NCBI GenBank assembly: GCA_964390055.1
Contig: CAYMGQ010000002.1
Span: forward strand, 1 to 64,000
Origin: CAYMGQ01 sp964390055
GTDB lineage: Bacteria; Bacillota; Clostridia; Peptostreptococcales; Natronincolaceae
Length of the DNA stretch: 64,000 nt
Reading direction: 5' to 3'
The notes beneath the pieces are model-generated. The model worked only from the letters and a program-made list of their open reading frames with translations, was not told the origin of the DNA and did not search any database. Of this stretch, positions 24,876 to 33,105 are shown piece by piece (within the stretch, counting starts at the first letter, position 1; every line of letters begins with the position of its first letter). The position numbers and the translations under genes were made by a program.

Positions 24876-25871
24876 TTACTTTTGCCATTTAATAATTGTG
24901 GATCCCCAAGTTAATCCACCACCAAAAGCAACCAACAAGATATTGTCTCCTTTTTTAACCTTTCCTGTGTTTACAGCTTCATCTAGTGCTACTGGTATTG
25001 AAGCTGCCGACATATTTCCATAGTTATTTAAGTTTATATACACCTTATCCATGGGAAGTTTCAATCTTCTAGCGGCGGATTTTATAATCCTTATATTTGC
25101 CTGATGAGGTATTAAGCAATCGATTTCGGATACATCTAAGTTGCCTAATTCCAATGCTTTTAATGCAGAGCTACTCATAATCCTAACTGCAAATTTAAAA
25201 ACATCATTACCATCCATTTTTACATAATGCAAGCTATTATCCACAGTGTTATGTGTAGCCGGATTTCTAGAGCCTCCCCCAGGTAAGGTTAAGCAATCCC
25301 CGCTTTTACCATCGGCTCCAAGATATGACGACATTATGCCTGTATCTTTAGCTGTTTTTTCTATTATAGCTGCCCCGGCACCATCTCCAAATAATACACA
25401 TGTATTCCGATCTTCCCAATCCAGAAATTTTGATAATGTTTCAGCCCCAATTACCAATACCTTCTTGTAAAATCCTGTTTTTATAAATTGCTCAGCTATA
25501 ACCATTCCATATATAAATCCTGTGCAAGCTGCCTCAACATCAAATGCAGTGGCATTAATTGCCCCGATATTTTTTTGCACTATACAGGCGGTGGAAGGAA
25601 AGGCCATATCTGGTGTAACCGTTGCAACTATAATCATATCCAGTTCCTCCGCCTTAACGCCAGCATCCTGCATGGCCCTTCTGGCAGCCTTGGTTGCTAG
25701 ATCCGATGTAGCCATTGTTTCATCAGCTACTCTTCTATTTTCAATTCCTGTCCTTGTTTTTATCCATTCATCGCTGGTATCTACCATTTTCTCTAAATCA
25801 AAATTTGTTAAAATCTTTTCTGGTAAATAACTCCCGGTACCGGTAATTCCAACCGCAAATTTATTATTCAT
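24876..25871 (-). CDS. fabH: 3-oxoacyl-[acyl-carrier-protein] synthase III
   Basis: FabH starts fatty-acid synthesis by joining an acyl-CoA primer to malonyl-ACP. The 331-residue protein has the full Cys-His-Asn triad: Cys116 in EAACTGF, His256 in LIPHQANIR and Asn286 in NNYGNMSAA. The primer choice (acetyl or branched) cannot be read from these motifs. The gene is 1 base downstream of plsX; the ATG follows GGAGGTTTAAA. Confidence 0.97.
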   Translation of the reverse strand: MNNKFAVGITGTGSYLPEKILTNFDLEKMVDTSDEWIKTRTGIENRRVADETMATSDLATKAARRAMQDAGVKAEELDMIIVATVTPDMAFPSTACIVQKNIGAINATAFDVEAACTGFIYGMVIAEQFIKTGFYKKVLVIGAETLSKFLDWEDRNTCVLFGDGAGAAIIEKTAKDTGIMSSYLGADGKSGDCLTLPGGGSRNPATHNTVDNSLHYVKMDGNDVFKFAVRIMSSSALKALELGNLDVSEIDCLIPHQANIRIIKSAARRLKLPMDKVYINLNNYGNMSAASIPVALDEAVNTGKVKKGDNILLVAFGGGLTWGSTIIKWQK

Positions 25872-25872
25872 T

Positions 25873-26871
25873 TTAAACCTCCTCTAGTCCATTAATTTCA
25901 TTGATAATACCCTCAAGTACTTTATTATCAACAAAGAGTTTTGCCTGTCTTACAGCATTTTTAATGGCCTTTGCATCCGAACTACCATGTGCCTTAATGA
26001 GATTCCCTTTCACTCCCAAAAATGGAGCTCCTCCATATTCTGTATAGTCAAATCTTTGCTTAAAGCTAGTTAATCCCGCCTTTAGCATAAGGCCCCCAAA
26101 TTTTGATAGTAAGTTTTTTGATATCTCATCTTTTAGACTTTTAAAAACTGTTTCCGCTATTCCCTCTGTTAATTTCAAAATTACATTGCCAGTAAATCCA
26201 TCACATATTATTACATCAGCATATCCCTTGGGTATGTCCCTGGCCTCAACATTACCAATAAAATTAAATTTTGCTTGTTTGCAAAGTTGATAAGCTTCCT
26301 TAGTGACCTCATTGCCTTTACCTTCTTCTATTCCTATATTTACGGTGCATACCCTTGGTTCTCTAATCCCTAGTACCTTGCTGGCATAAGTATTGCCCAT
26401 AATTCCGAATTCTAAAAAGTTCCTGGGCCTACAATCGGCATTGGCTCCCCCGTCTATTAATACAGATACACCTCTCGTGGTAGGATATACAGGTGCCAAA
26501 GCTGGCCTATGGATACCCCTAATCCTCCCTAAAATTAATAAACCCCCTGCTAAAAGGGCTCCTGTATTTCCTGCAGATATAAAGGCATCTGCCTTTTTTT
26601 CCTTTATTAACCGTAAACCTACGACCATGGAGGAATCCTTTTTTTGCCTTATTGCAGTTACTGGTGTGTCCTCATTATCGATTACTTCAGAACAATTAAT
26701 AATATCTATTTTATCTCCTGCAATGTCATATTTTTTTAATTCCTTTTCAATTATTTCTCTTTTTCCAGTTAAGACTATATTTACCCCATATTCCTGGACA
26801 GCATCCGCGGCACCCTTAACTGTAACAATAGGTCCGTAGTCTCCCCCCATTGCATCTACGACAATTCTCAT
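25873..26871 (-). CDS. plsX: Phosphate acyltransferase PlsX
   Basis: PlsX turns acyl-ACP into acyl-phosphate, the donor for PlsY, and so links fatty-acid to phospholipid synthesis. The 332-residue protein has the family N-terminus RIVVDAMGGDYGP, the conserved DEDTPVTAIR-like stretch near 66-76, SAGNTGALL (about 100-108), and VICDGFTGN. The ATG follows GGAGGAGGAAAACA. It follows fapR by 29 bases in the classic fapR-plsX-fab order. Confidence 0.97.
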   Translation of the reverse strand: MRIVVDAMGGDYGPIVTVKGAADAVQEYGVNIVLTGKREIIEKELKKYDIAGDKIDIINCSEVIDNEDTPVTAIRQKKDSSMVVGLRLIKEKKADAFISAGNTGALLAGGLLILGRIRGIHRPALAPVYPTTRGVSVLIDGGANADCRPRNFLEFGIMGNTYASKVLGIREPRVCTVNIGIEEGKGNEVTKEAYQLCKQAKFNFIGNVEARDIPKGYADVIICDGFTGNVILKLTEGIAETVFKSLKDEISKNLLSKFGGLMLKAGLTSFKQRFDYTEYGGAPFLGVKGNLIKAHGSSDAKAIKNAVRQAKLFVDNKVLEGIINEINGLEEV

Positions 26872-26900
26872 TGTTTTCCTCCTCCAGATGTTAACTTTCG

Positions 26901-27467
26901 CTAATAATCAATTACCACCAATATAAATTTTCCCCTAAAAACCTGTACTTGCCCTACATAGGTAAAAACATGTACAAAATGCTTATTGCCCCGAACCCTG
27001 ACAACTTCAGCCTTTGCTATTAATTTTTCCCCCGCCTTGACTGGTTGTATGTATTTGATATTTGATACCCCAGTTAAAGCTACCTCCGCATCAATTACAG
27101 ACATAGCCAGGGACTCAGCTTGAGAGAAAATATGGTGACCTCTTACTACATTGCTTTTACTAAAAGTCATGTCTTTACTGGTTTCAAGAATTGAAATGCC
27201 ACTCTTGCCCAAAGTTAAATCAATTAATTCCCCAATTATTTCCGTACCCATAATGCTTCTAACTTTTTTATAATTATTTTTAGCAACATTTTTAATTCTT
27301 TCCCTTAATTCTGGCAGTCCTAGTTCTAGTCTATCTAAACGTATTGTTTGGATGCTTACTTGAAACTTACCAGCCAAATCCTCATCAGTTAAAAAGGGTT
27401 CCTTCTTAATTAAATCTATTAGTTTTTCCTGTCGTTTTGGTTTTGCAAGCCTTTTCGGTTTTTCCAC
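26901..27467 (-). CDS. fapR: Malonyl-CoA-responsive lipid repressor FapR
   Basis: FapR represses fatty-acid and phospholipid genes until malonyl-CoA binds it. The 188-residue protein has an N-terminal DeoR-like helix-turn-helix (about 16-55) with FQVSIQTIRLDRLELGLPELRER split as FQVSIQTIRLD then LPELRER, nearly identical to Bacillus FapR, and a C-terminal hot-dog domain (about 65-188) with GEIIGELIDLT-like and AESLAMSVID motifs that bind malonyl-CoA. The start codon is GTG, 7 bases from GAGGTG. A matching operator lies in its own promoter, so the operon should be autoregulated. Confidence 0.96.
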   Translation of the reverse strand: MEKPKRLAKPKRQEKLIDLIKKEPFLTDEDLAGKFQVSIQTIRLDRLELGLPELRERIKNVAKNNYKKVRSIMGTEIIGELIDLTLGKSGISILETSKDMTFSKSNVVRGHHIFSQAESLAMSVIDAEVALTGVSNIKYIQPVKAGEKLIAKAEVVRVRGNKHFVHVFTYVGQVQVFRGKFILVVIDY

Positions 27468-27495
27468 CCATTATCACCTCGGTATATCACCAGGG

Positions 27496-27514
27496 TTTAG
27501 GACCTGGTTATAAT
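27496..27514 (-). promoter_or_regulatory. FapR operator
   Basis: Plus-strand TTAGGACCTGGTTATAAT closely matches the 17-bp FapR consensus (TTAGTACCTRGTATTAA type), including the central ACCTGGT. It covers the predicted start (near 27512) just downstream of the -10 box, which is where FapR binds in Bacillus and Staphylococcus. It implies feedback control of the whole fapR-to-fabF operon by malonyl-CoA. Confidence 0.82.
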
Positions 27515-27518
27515 TTAT

Positions 27519-27547
27519 AGTATATATTATTTAAATATAAAAATCAA
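27519..27547 (-). promoter_or_regulatory. Sigma-A promoter of the fapR-fab operon
   Basis: Minus strand TTGATT (27547-27542), 17-base spacer, TATACT (27524-27519). The FapR operator lies immediately downstream. Confidence 0.78.
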
Positions 27548-27606
27548 GACCGGTTTTTATATTTTATTTATTTTTTAAATTTCTTTTCCCTTTTTAAAAG
27601 CAGACA

Positions 27607-27639
27607 TAAAAAAATAGCAATGATTTTCTCACTGCTATC
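27607..27639 (-). terminator. Terminator after rpmF
   Basis: A 10-bp stem ATAGCAGTGA/TCATTGCTAT (one G-U pair) with a 5-base loop at 27614-27638, followed on the minus strand by TTTTTT. It separates yceD-rpmF from the fapR promoter. Confidence 0.92.
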
Positions 27640-27665
27640 TTTTTATAGTATAATTATTTATTGGT

Positions 27666-27836
27666 CTATATTACCTCTCTACCTTTATAATAACCACATT
27701 CAGGACAAACTCTGTGAGGTAATTTAGGCTCATGGCATTGGGAACATTTACCAAGATTTGGTGCTGTATATTTCGAATTTGCGGCCCTTCTCATATTTCT
27801 TTTAGATTTACCCGTTTTACGCTTTGGTACTGCCAT
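27666..27836 (-). CDS. rpmF: 50S ribosomal protein L32
   Basis: A 56-residue gene found by reading the strand directly. It begins MAVPKRKTGKSKRNMRR, the standard L32 N-terminus, and carries the four-cysteine zinc ribbon C31-x2-C34...C44-x2-C47 (CSQC, CPEC). The zinc form is the common one; zinc-free copies usually appear as paralogues. The ATG follows AAGGAGGTGTTAATT. It is the second gene after yceD, an association conserved from E. coli to clostridia. Confidence 0.98.
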   Translation of the reverse strand: MAVPKRKTGKSKRNMRRAANSKYTAPNLGKCSQCHEPKLPHRVCPECGYYKGREVI

Positions 27837-27858
27837 AATTAACACCTCCTTATTCTCT

Positions 27859-28377
27859 TTATAATAACTCCTTTAATTTTGCCATTCGGGGATCTATGCC
27901 ACCGTCATCATCCATATCGCATTGGCATGTAGTCAAATTCAGGTTGCTACCACAACTTTTACACAAGCCCTTACAATTTTCTCTGCAAACTACCTTCATC
28001 GGTAGAGCTGTTATAATTTGTTCTCGCACTAGCTCACTAAAATCAACTATCTGATCCTCATAAAGGATTATATCATCCTGATCATCATAATCACTATCTT
28101 CATATTCATTTTGGGCTAGCAATTTGGCATTAATATTAGTTTCTAGTGGATAGTCAAAGGCCAGTAAACATCTCGCACAATGTACCTGTAAATTAGTGCT
28201 TAGTTTACAAGTTAAATATATTTCTTCCTTCATATTAAAGAGATTTCCTAATACTGATACTGGTTTCTTAATTTTAAAAAGATCACCGTAATAGTCTATA
28301 TCCTCTAGATCTACAGTAAAATCTAATTCTATCTTTTGCTGTTCCCCGCCCCTTATATTGCTTAAATCCAGCTTCAC
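27859..28377 (-). CDS. yceD: DUF177 protein YceD (YlbN)
   Basis: YceD proteins are co-transcribed with L32 and are implicated in 23S rRNA or large-subunit biogenesis, with some uncertainty. The 172-residue form starts at GTG (28377), 6 bases after GAGGTG; a GTG at 28386 lies inside the binding site. It has an acidic middle segment (EYEDSDYDDQDD) and two cysteine pairs, CARCL and CRENCKGLCKSCGSN, that may bind metal. The paired cysteines and the acidic stretch are features of the family in clostridia. Confidence 0.93.
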   Translation of the reverse strand: MKLDLSNIRGGEQQKIELDFTVDLEDIDYYGDLFKIKKPVSVLGNLFNMKEEIYLTCKLSTNLQVHCARCLLAFDYPLETNINAKLLAQNEYEDSDYDDQDDIILYEDQIVDFSELVREQIITALPMKVVCRENCKGLCKSCGSNLNLTTCQCDMDDDGGIDPRMAKLKELL

Positions 28378-28487
28378 TATTCTCACCTCAATTATATAAA
28401 ACTAAATATCGTTTTTCTATTTATGATAGTTATAATTGTAAATGTTTTGACTGGGGAGAATTTATTTGTTTTATATTAACAAGGTTG

Positions 28488-28516
28488 ATTATACAGGCCT
28501 ATTGTACCCTTGTCAA
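28488..28516 (-). promoter_or_regulatory. Sigma-A promoter for yceD-rpmF
   Basis: A perfect consensus on the minus strand: TTGACA (28516-28511), 17-base spacer, TATAAT (28493-28488). The predicted start near 28481 gives a leader of about 100 bases. Confidence 0.9.
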
Positions 28517-28580
28517 GTGTTTTGTCTTTATGTTGAAATAAATATAGTATTTTATTAATATTCCATTAGTTTAAATCCGC

Positions 28581-29777
28581 CTACTTTTCTAATAATTGTA
28601 ATGCTTCTCTAGCTATCATCAACTCTTCATTAGTTGGTATCAACAATGCTTTCACTCTTGAATCGTCAGTAGATATTACCGCCTCCTCTCCCCTTAGTGT
28701 ATTTTTATCTTCATCTATTTTAAGACCCAAAAATTCAAGATCCCTACATATTTCTCTCCTAGCTTGACTAGAATTTTCCCCCAATCCGGCAGTAAATATA
28801 ATAGCATCAACCCCACCCATTATTGCAGCATAGGAGCCAATATATTTTTTTACCATATGATAGAAAACTTCTAGTGCTAAAGTAGCTCTTGCATTCCCAT
28901 CTGCAGCAGCTTTCTCAACATCTCTAAAATCACTGCTTATACCAGATACTCCTAAGATTCCAGATTCTTTATTCATAATATCACTTATCTGAGAGATTGT
29001 TAAATTTTCTTCTTTCATCCAATATTCAATAATGGCAGGATCCAGATTTCCGCATCTAGTCCCCATAACTAAGCCTTCTAGCGGTGTAAAACCCATACTG
29101 GTATCGATGGATTTTCCATTCTTTACTGCCGCTATACTGGCTCCATTTCCCAAATGACAGGTCACCAATTTTAAATCATCCATAGCCCTATCTAATAATT
29201 TAGCAGCTCTAAGGGCAACATATTTATGGGAAGTCCCATGAAATCCATATCTTCTAATTTTATATTTTTCATATAATTCATAGGGTAAGGCGTATATGTA
29301 GGATTTTTGGGGCATTGTCTGATGGAAAGCGGTATCAAATACAGCCACCATAGGTACTCCAGGTAATACTAGTTGACAAGCCTCAATACCCATTAAATTT
29401 GGAGGGTTATGTAAAGGGGCTAGTTCTGAACATTCTACCAAAGAGGCCTTAACCTCCTCATCTATAATAACAGCTCCAGAAAACTTCTCTCCTCCGTGAA
29501 CAACCCTATGACCTACTGCAGTTATGTCATTCATGCTCTTTATTGCCCCAACATTATCATCAGTTAGAGCCTCCAATACAATTTTTATGGCTGCTTTATG
29601 ATCTGACATTGCCTCTTCCAGAAGAAATTCTTCCTTTCCTAGGGTTTGATGTTTTAAGAGGGATCCCTCCATCCCTATCCTTTCAATTATGCCCTTAGCT
29701 AATAATACCTCATTATTCATATTGATTAATTGATACTTAAGGGACGAACTACCACAATTAATTATTAAGATTCTCAT
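28581..29777 (-). CDS. ackA: Acetate kinase
   Basis: AckA makes ATP from acetyl-phosphate and ADP, the main energy step of many fermenters. The 398-residue protein has the N-terminal ILIINCGSSSLKYQL phosphate loop, GHRVVHGG (about 86-93), FDTAFHQTMP, GFHGTSHKYV with the catalytic region, and CHLGNGASI. Length and motifs are normal. In many clostridia pta lies next to ackA; here it does not: ackA faces tmcAL on one side and yceD on the other. The ATG follows GGGGGTAGAAATA. Confidence 0.98.
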   Translation of the reverse strand: MRILIINCGSSSLKYQLINMNNEVLLAKGIIERIGMEGSLLKHQTLGKEEFLLEEAMSDHKAAIKIVLEALTDDNVGAIKSMNDITAVGHRVVHGGEKFSGAVIIDEEVKASLVECSELAPLHNPPNLMGIEACQLVLPGVPMVAVFDTAFHQTMPQKSYIYALPYELYEKYKIRRYGFHGTSHKYVALRAAKLLDRAMDDLKLVTCHLGNGASIAAVKNGKSIDTSMGFTPLEGLVMGTRCGNLDPAIIEYWMKEENLTISQISDIMNKESGILGVSGISSDFRDVEKAAADGNARATLALEVFYHMVKKYIGSYAAIMGGVDAIIFTAGLGENSSQARREICRDLEFLGLKIDEDKNTLRGEEAVISTDDSRVKALLIPTNEELMIAREALQLLEK

Positions 29778-29816
29778 TATTTCTACCCCCTATTATATTG
29801 TATACAGCCTGATAGA

Positions 29817-29825
29817 ATTATAACA
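29817..29825 (-). promoter_or_regulatory. Extended -10 promoter for ackA
   Basis: Minus strand TGTTATAAT matches the extended -10 form (TGnTATAAT). No good -35 box lies 17 bases upstream, which is usual for extended -10 promoters. Predicted start near 29810, about 30 bases before the ackA ATG. Confidence 0.5.
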
Positions 29826-29889
29826 TAAAATACAAGAAAATAGTAGTCTATATAAGTTTAAATGAGCCTAGTATCTGTCCCCTTTTTAT

Positions 29890-29898
29890 TGATATAAT
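29890..29898 (+). promoter_or_regulatory. Possible extended -10 promoter for tmcAL-ylbJ
   Basis: Plus strand TGATATAAT fits TGnTATAAT. The -35 region is poor. It would give a leader of about 85 bases to tmcAL and would place two divergent extended -10 promoters 65 bases apart in the ackA-tmcAL gap. Confidence 0.4.
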
Positions 29899-29990
29899 AT
29901 TATTATATCCCAGCAGCTACTGAAAGATTAATTTTTTGTTAGTATAGTTAAACTTATAGTTTGAAGATTTATTTGTTTGGAGGTAAATAT

Positions 29991-31244
29991 ATGAGAATAT
30001 TAGCTTTGATTGCAGAATACAATCCCTTCCATAATGGCCACCTATACCATTTAAAGGAGTCAAAAAAAATAACAGGGGCTAGCCATACAATTGCCCTAAT
30101 GAGTGGAAACTTTTTGCAAAGAGGGGAGCCAGCCTTAGTAGATAAATGGAATCGGGCCAAAATGGCTATTTTAAATGGAGTAGACTTGGTCATAGAATTG
30201 CCCACAATTTTTGCTTGTGCAACTGCAGAATTGTTTGCATGGGGTGGAGTTAAACTATTAGATGATTTGGGGGTTGTGAACTCTCTAGTTTTTGGCAGTG
30301 AAGCAGGGGATTTGTCCTCATTGAATATGCTTGCCAAGATTCTATTAGAATCTCCCCAATCCTTTGAAAGTAAACTTAAAAGTTTCCTTTCTCAGGGTAT
30401 GCCCTTTCCTGCCGCCCGCTCTAAAGCTATGAAACACTACTGTATTACCCACCTAGGATATCATACCGATATACATAAAATGATGTCTAGTCCCAATAAC
30501 ATATTGGCCATCGAGTACCTTAAGGCCCTAAATAAATTAGATAGCCCAATTAATCCAAAGACTATCACTAGAGTAAATGCTACTTACCATTCTAAAGAAA
30601 TAAAAAATAAGATTGCTAGTGCTACTGCCATACGTGAAAAATTAAGAAAGACTCCCTTATCTTTAACAGAAATTAAAAATGTAGTTCCCAAGCCTACTTA
30701 CGAATCCCTGTCATTGGCCTATTCAAGAGGGCTCGCCCCGGTCTTTGAGGAAGATTTCTCCCAAGCAATTTTAGCAAGTATTAGGAGAATGGACAGCAAA
30801 GATTTGGTTAGATATTTTGATGTAAAGGAAGGGTTGGAAAATAGAATTTCTAAATCCGGTCACAACTCAAATGACCTAAGTAGCCTATATGGGTCAATTA
30901 AGAGTAAGCGCTATACCCTAACTAGGATTCAAAGAATTTGTATTCATATACTTTTAAATTTGGACAAAGATATCATAAAAAAATATAAAACCCTAGGTCC
31001 CCGATATATTAGGGTACTGGGTTTAAATAACAAGGGTAGGGAAATCCTAAGACTATGCAAGCAAAAATCCAAGCTCCCTATAATAAGCAAGATTCCCAGA
31101 AATATTCCATGGGATTCTACAATTGAAGAAATGTTACAAGTAGATATAAAAGCCTCTAGTATATATGGTTTGGCCTTGGGTGATTCTAATTATGCCTCTA
31201 AGATTATGGATTTCTATGAAAAACCCTACTATAAAAACTCTTAA
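29991..31244 (+). CDS. tmcAL: tRNA(Met) cytidine acetate ligase TmcAL (YlbM)
   Basis: TmcAL makes N4-acetylcytidine at the wobble base of elongator tRNA-Met using acetate and ATP. I start at the ATG at 29991, which follows GGAGGTAAATAT; the frame extends 10 codons upstream without a binding site. The 417-residue protein (Bacillus 415) has the nucleotidyltransferase signature NPFHNGHL (11-18) and GNFLQRGEPALVDKWNRA. It uses acetate directly, so its position beside ackA is notable, though the pairing may only reflect old gene order. Confidence 0.94.
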   Translation: MRILALIAEYNPFHNGHLYHLKESKKITGASHTIALMSGNFLQRGEPALVDKWNRAKMAILNGVDLVIELPTIFACATAELFAWGGVKLLDDLGVVNSLVFGSEAGDLSSLNMLAKILLESPQSFESKLKSFLSQGMPFPAARSKAMKHYCITHLGYHTDIHKMMSSPNNILAIEYLKALNKLDSPINPKTITRVNATYHSKEIKNKIASATAIREKLRKTPLSLTEIKNVVPKPTYESLSLAYSRGLAPVFEEDFSQAILASIRRMDSKDLVRYFDVKEGLENRISKSGHNSNDLSSLYGSIKSKRYTLTRIQRICIHILLNLDKDIIKKYKTLGPRYIRVLGLNNKGREILRLCKQKSKLPIISKIPRNIPWDSTIEEMLQVDIKASSIYGLALGDSNYASKIMDFYEKPYYKNS

Positions 31245-31355
31245 GTATACAATTCGCCCTTTGGAAAGCTAGTAAAAATAAGAATAAATTTTGATTTATC
31301 CCAATATACATTATTAGGTGAATAATGTAGTTACGTTAAGGGGTCAGGCGATTAT

Positions 31356-32633
31356 ATGGGTATTATAATAATTTTTATTTTTTCACTACTAATTGGGCTA
31401 TTCTATAGAAAGATTTTGAAAAATGTTTTAAATTCTATATCCTTATATATAAATATTGCTATAGTAATATTTTTAGTAATTTGTATTATAACTTTCCCAT
31501 CGGAGTCTATAAAAGCTGCTTATGACGGGCTCATAATATGGTTTACCTTGGTCTTGCCCTCATTGTTTCCATTCTTCATTGGGATTGAGCTGCTTTTAAA
31601 CTTAGGAGTTATGAGCTTTATAGGTACCCTATTGGAACCTATAATGCGGCCAATCTTTAATGTTCCTGGTGAAGGGTCCTTTGCCTTAGCTATGAGCTTT
31701 ATTTCTGGTTATCCAGTTGGGGTGAAAATTATATCGAAACTACGACAAGATGGTGTGGTAACTACAGCTGAAGCCCAAAGACTGGTCTCCTTTTGCAGTA
31801 CATCTGGACCCTTATTTATTATGGGCACAGTTTCTATGGGTATGTTTCATTCTTCGGAAATAGGTATCTTACTAGCTATTTGCCACTATGCTGCCGCCAT
31901 AATTGTAGGGCTTTTTTTTAGTTTTTATAAAAAAAATACATGGACTTATAGACCACGTAGGAATAAGGGTATCATCAAAAAGGCCTTCGTTAATCTGCAT
32001 ACCGACTGCAAAAAATCACCTCCCTTTGGTATTATACTTAAGGAGGCCGTGGCCGAATCTATAGACACAATATCAATGATTGGTGGCTTTATTATCATAT
32101 TTTCCGTCCTGCTTAATATTTTAGAATCGGTGGGCTTTATAAACCTCATATCCGGTATCCTATTTATTGCTTTGAAAAAACTGACCATCCAGCCTAACTT
32201 AATTAAGGCTTTTATTTCTGGTTTATTCGAAATAACCCTAGGGTGTAAATTAGTCTCTAGTGCATCCAATATCAAGCTAATACACCAGCTTGCCATTACA
32301 GCCTTTATTTTAAGTTGGAGTGGTCTTTCCATCCATGCCCAGTCCATTAGTATATTGAGTGCTACTGATATTAATCCAAGGCTTTATATCTTATCGAAAT
32401 TTTTACAGGCTATCATTTCATTAGTTTTGATCTATATTCTATACCCCATATATGTTAATTTTTTTACACTTTCGGTCTCTACAATCCAACTATCCGAGAG
32501 TATAACAACATACAAATTATTCTACATGTTAATTTTATCCGTTGGTCTTCTTATTATAGGACTTATTATCCTCTTATCTATTTCACTTATGGTAGGTATT
32601 ATAACTACAATTATCAATATGCTCAGAAATTAA
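31356..32633 (+). CDS. ylbJ: Sporulation integral membrane protein YlbJ
   Basis: YlbJ is a membrane protein required for heat-resistant spores in Bacillus, made in the mother cell. The 425-residue protein has about eight hydrophobic segments (first at 1-16 and 27-46, last at about 390-420) and two Gate/nucleoside-recognition-type repeats; GYPVGVKIISKLRQDG and FCSTSGPLFIMGT are characteristic of the family. It lies 111 bases after tmcAL on the same strand. Its presence is the best sign in the window that the host forms endospores. The stop codon lies in a weak hairpin shared with the convergent gene. Confidence 0.92.
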   Translation: MGIIIIFIFSLLIGLFYRKILKNVLNSISLYINIAIVIFLVICIITFPSESIKAAYDGLIIWFTLVLPSLFPFFIGIELLLNLGVMSFIGTLLEPIMRPIFNVPGEGSFALAMSFISGYPVGVKIISKLRQDGVVTTAEAQRLVSFCSTSGPLFIMGTVSMGMFHSSEIGILLAICHYAAAIIVGLFFSFYKKNTWTYRPRRNKGIIKKAFVNLHTDCKKSPPFGIILKEAVAESIDTISMIGGFIIIFSVLLNILESVGFINLISGILFIALKKLTIQPNLIKAFISGLFEITLGCKLVSSASNIKLIHQLAITAFILSWSGLSIHAQSISILSATDINPRLYILSKFLQAIISLVLIYILYPIYVNFFTLSVSTIQLSESITTYKLFYMLILSVGLLIIGLIILLSISLMVGIITTIINMLRN

Positions 32634-32646
32634 AGGGAATCAGTCC

Positions 32647-33093
32647 TTATTTCATTTCCCTTAATTCATTCCTGTTGTTATTTATAGTTTCCACAAGTTC
32701 ATGCAATAGGGTTTCTACCTCTGCCAGTATTTCGTCAGCATAATCTCTGGCCCCCAACCGCATTTCCTTGGCTCCCGTTTGTGCTTGACCAATAATTGTT
32801 TCGGCCTGCTTTTCAGCCATTTTAGTAATCTCATCCTCTTCTACCATGGCCGCAATATGTTCATTGGCCTCCTGTATAATGGTATCTGCCTCCTGTTGTG
32901 CATCTACCAAGATTCTTTGTCTTTCCTCCTTAATCCATTGAGCTTGCTTCACCTCGTCTGGCAGATGTATTCTAATTTCCTTAATAATTTCTAAGACCTC
33001 ATCACTATCTACTAAGACCTTATGTGCAAAGGGTATTGATGAACTGCTTTCAATTATATCCTCCAGCTCCTCAAGTAACCTTAATACCTCCAT
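32647..33093 (-). CDS. Conserved coiled-coil protein of unknown function (often labelled ATPase)
   Basis: The 148-residue acidic protein is predicted to be almost entirely helical. A long alanine- and glutamate-rich coiled coil runs from about 50 to 140, resembling the stalk subunits of ATP synthases (AQQEADTIIQEANEHI). It has no nucleotide-binding motif, so the common database label ATPase is probably misleading. No membrane segment or signal peptide is seen. It lies 12 bases after coaD in a rsmD-coaD unit, an arrangement seen in many clostridia. The pattern is also like DivIVA-type or secretion-associated coiled coils. Function unknown. Confidence 0.75.
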   Translation of the reverse strand: MEVLRLLEELEDIIESSSSIPFAHKVLVDSDEVLEIIKEIRIHLPDEVKQAQWIKEERQRILVDAQQEADTIIQEANEHIAAMVEEDEITKMAEKQAETIIGQAQTGAKEMRLGARDYADEILAEVETLLHELVETINNNRNELREMK

Positions 33094-33105
33094 AATTAAT
33101 CCCCC

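Noticed and set aside
31245..31355. Sigma-E promoter for ylbJ
   Set aside because: TATACATT near 31301 resembles the sigma-E -10 box, but the upstream box GAATAAA is at the wrong distance (16 rather than 13-14 bases).
32626..32665. Terminator between ylbJ and the convergent coiled-coil gene
   Set aside because: The AATTAAAGGGAA/TTCCCTTAATT arms have a bulge and no U-tract, so it is too weak to list as a terminator, though it holds the ylbJ stop codon.
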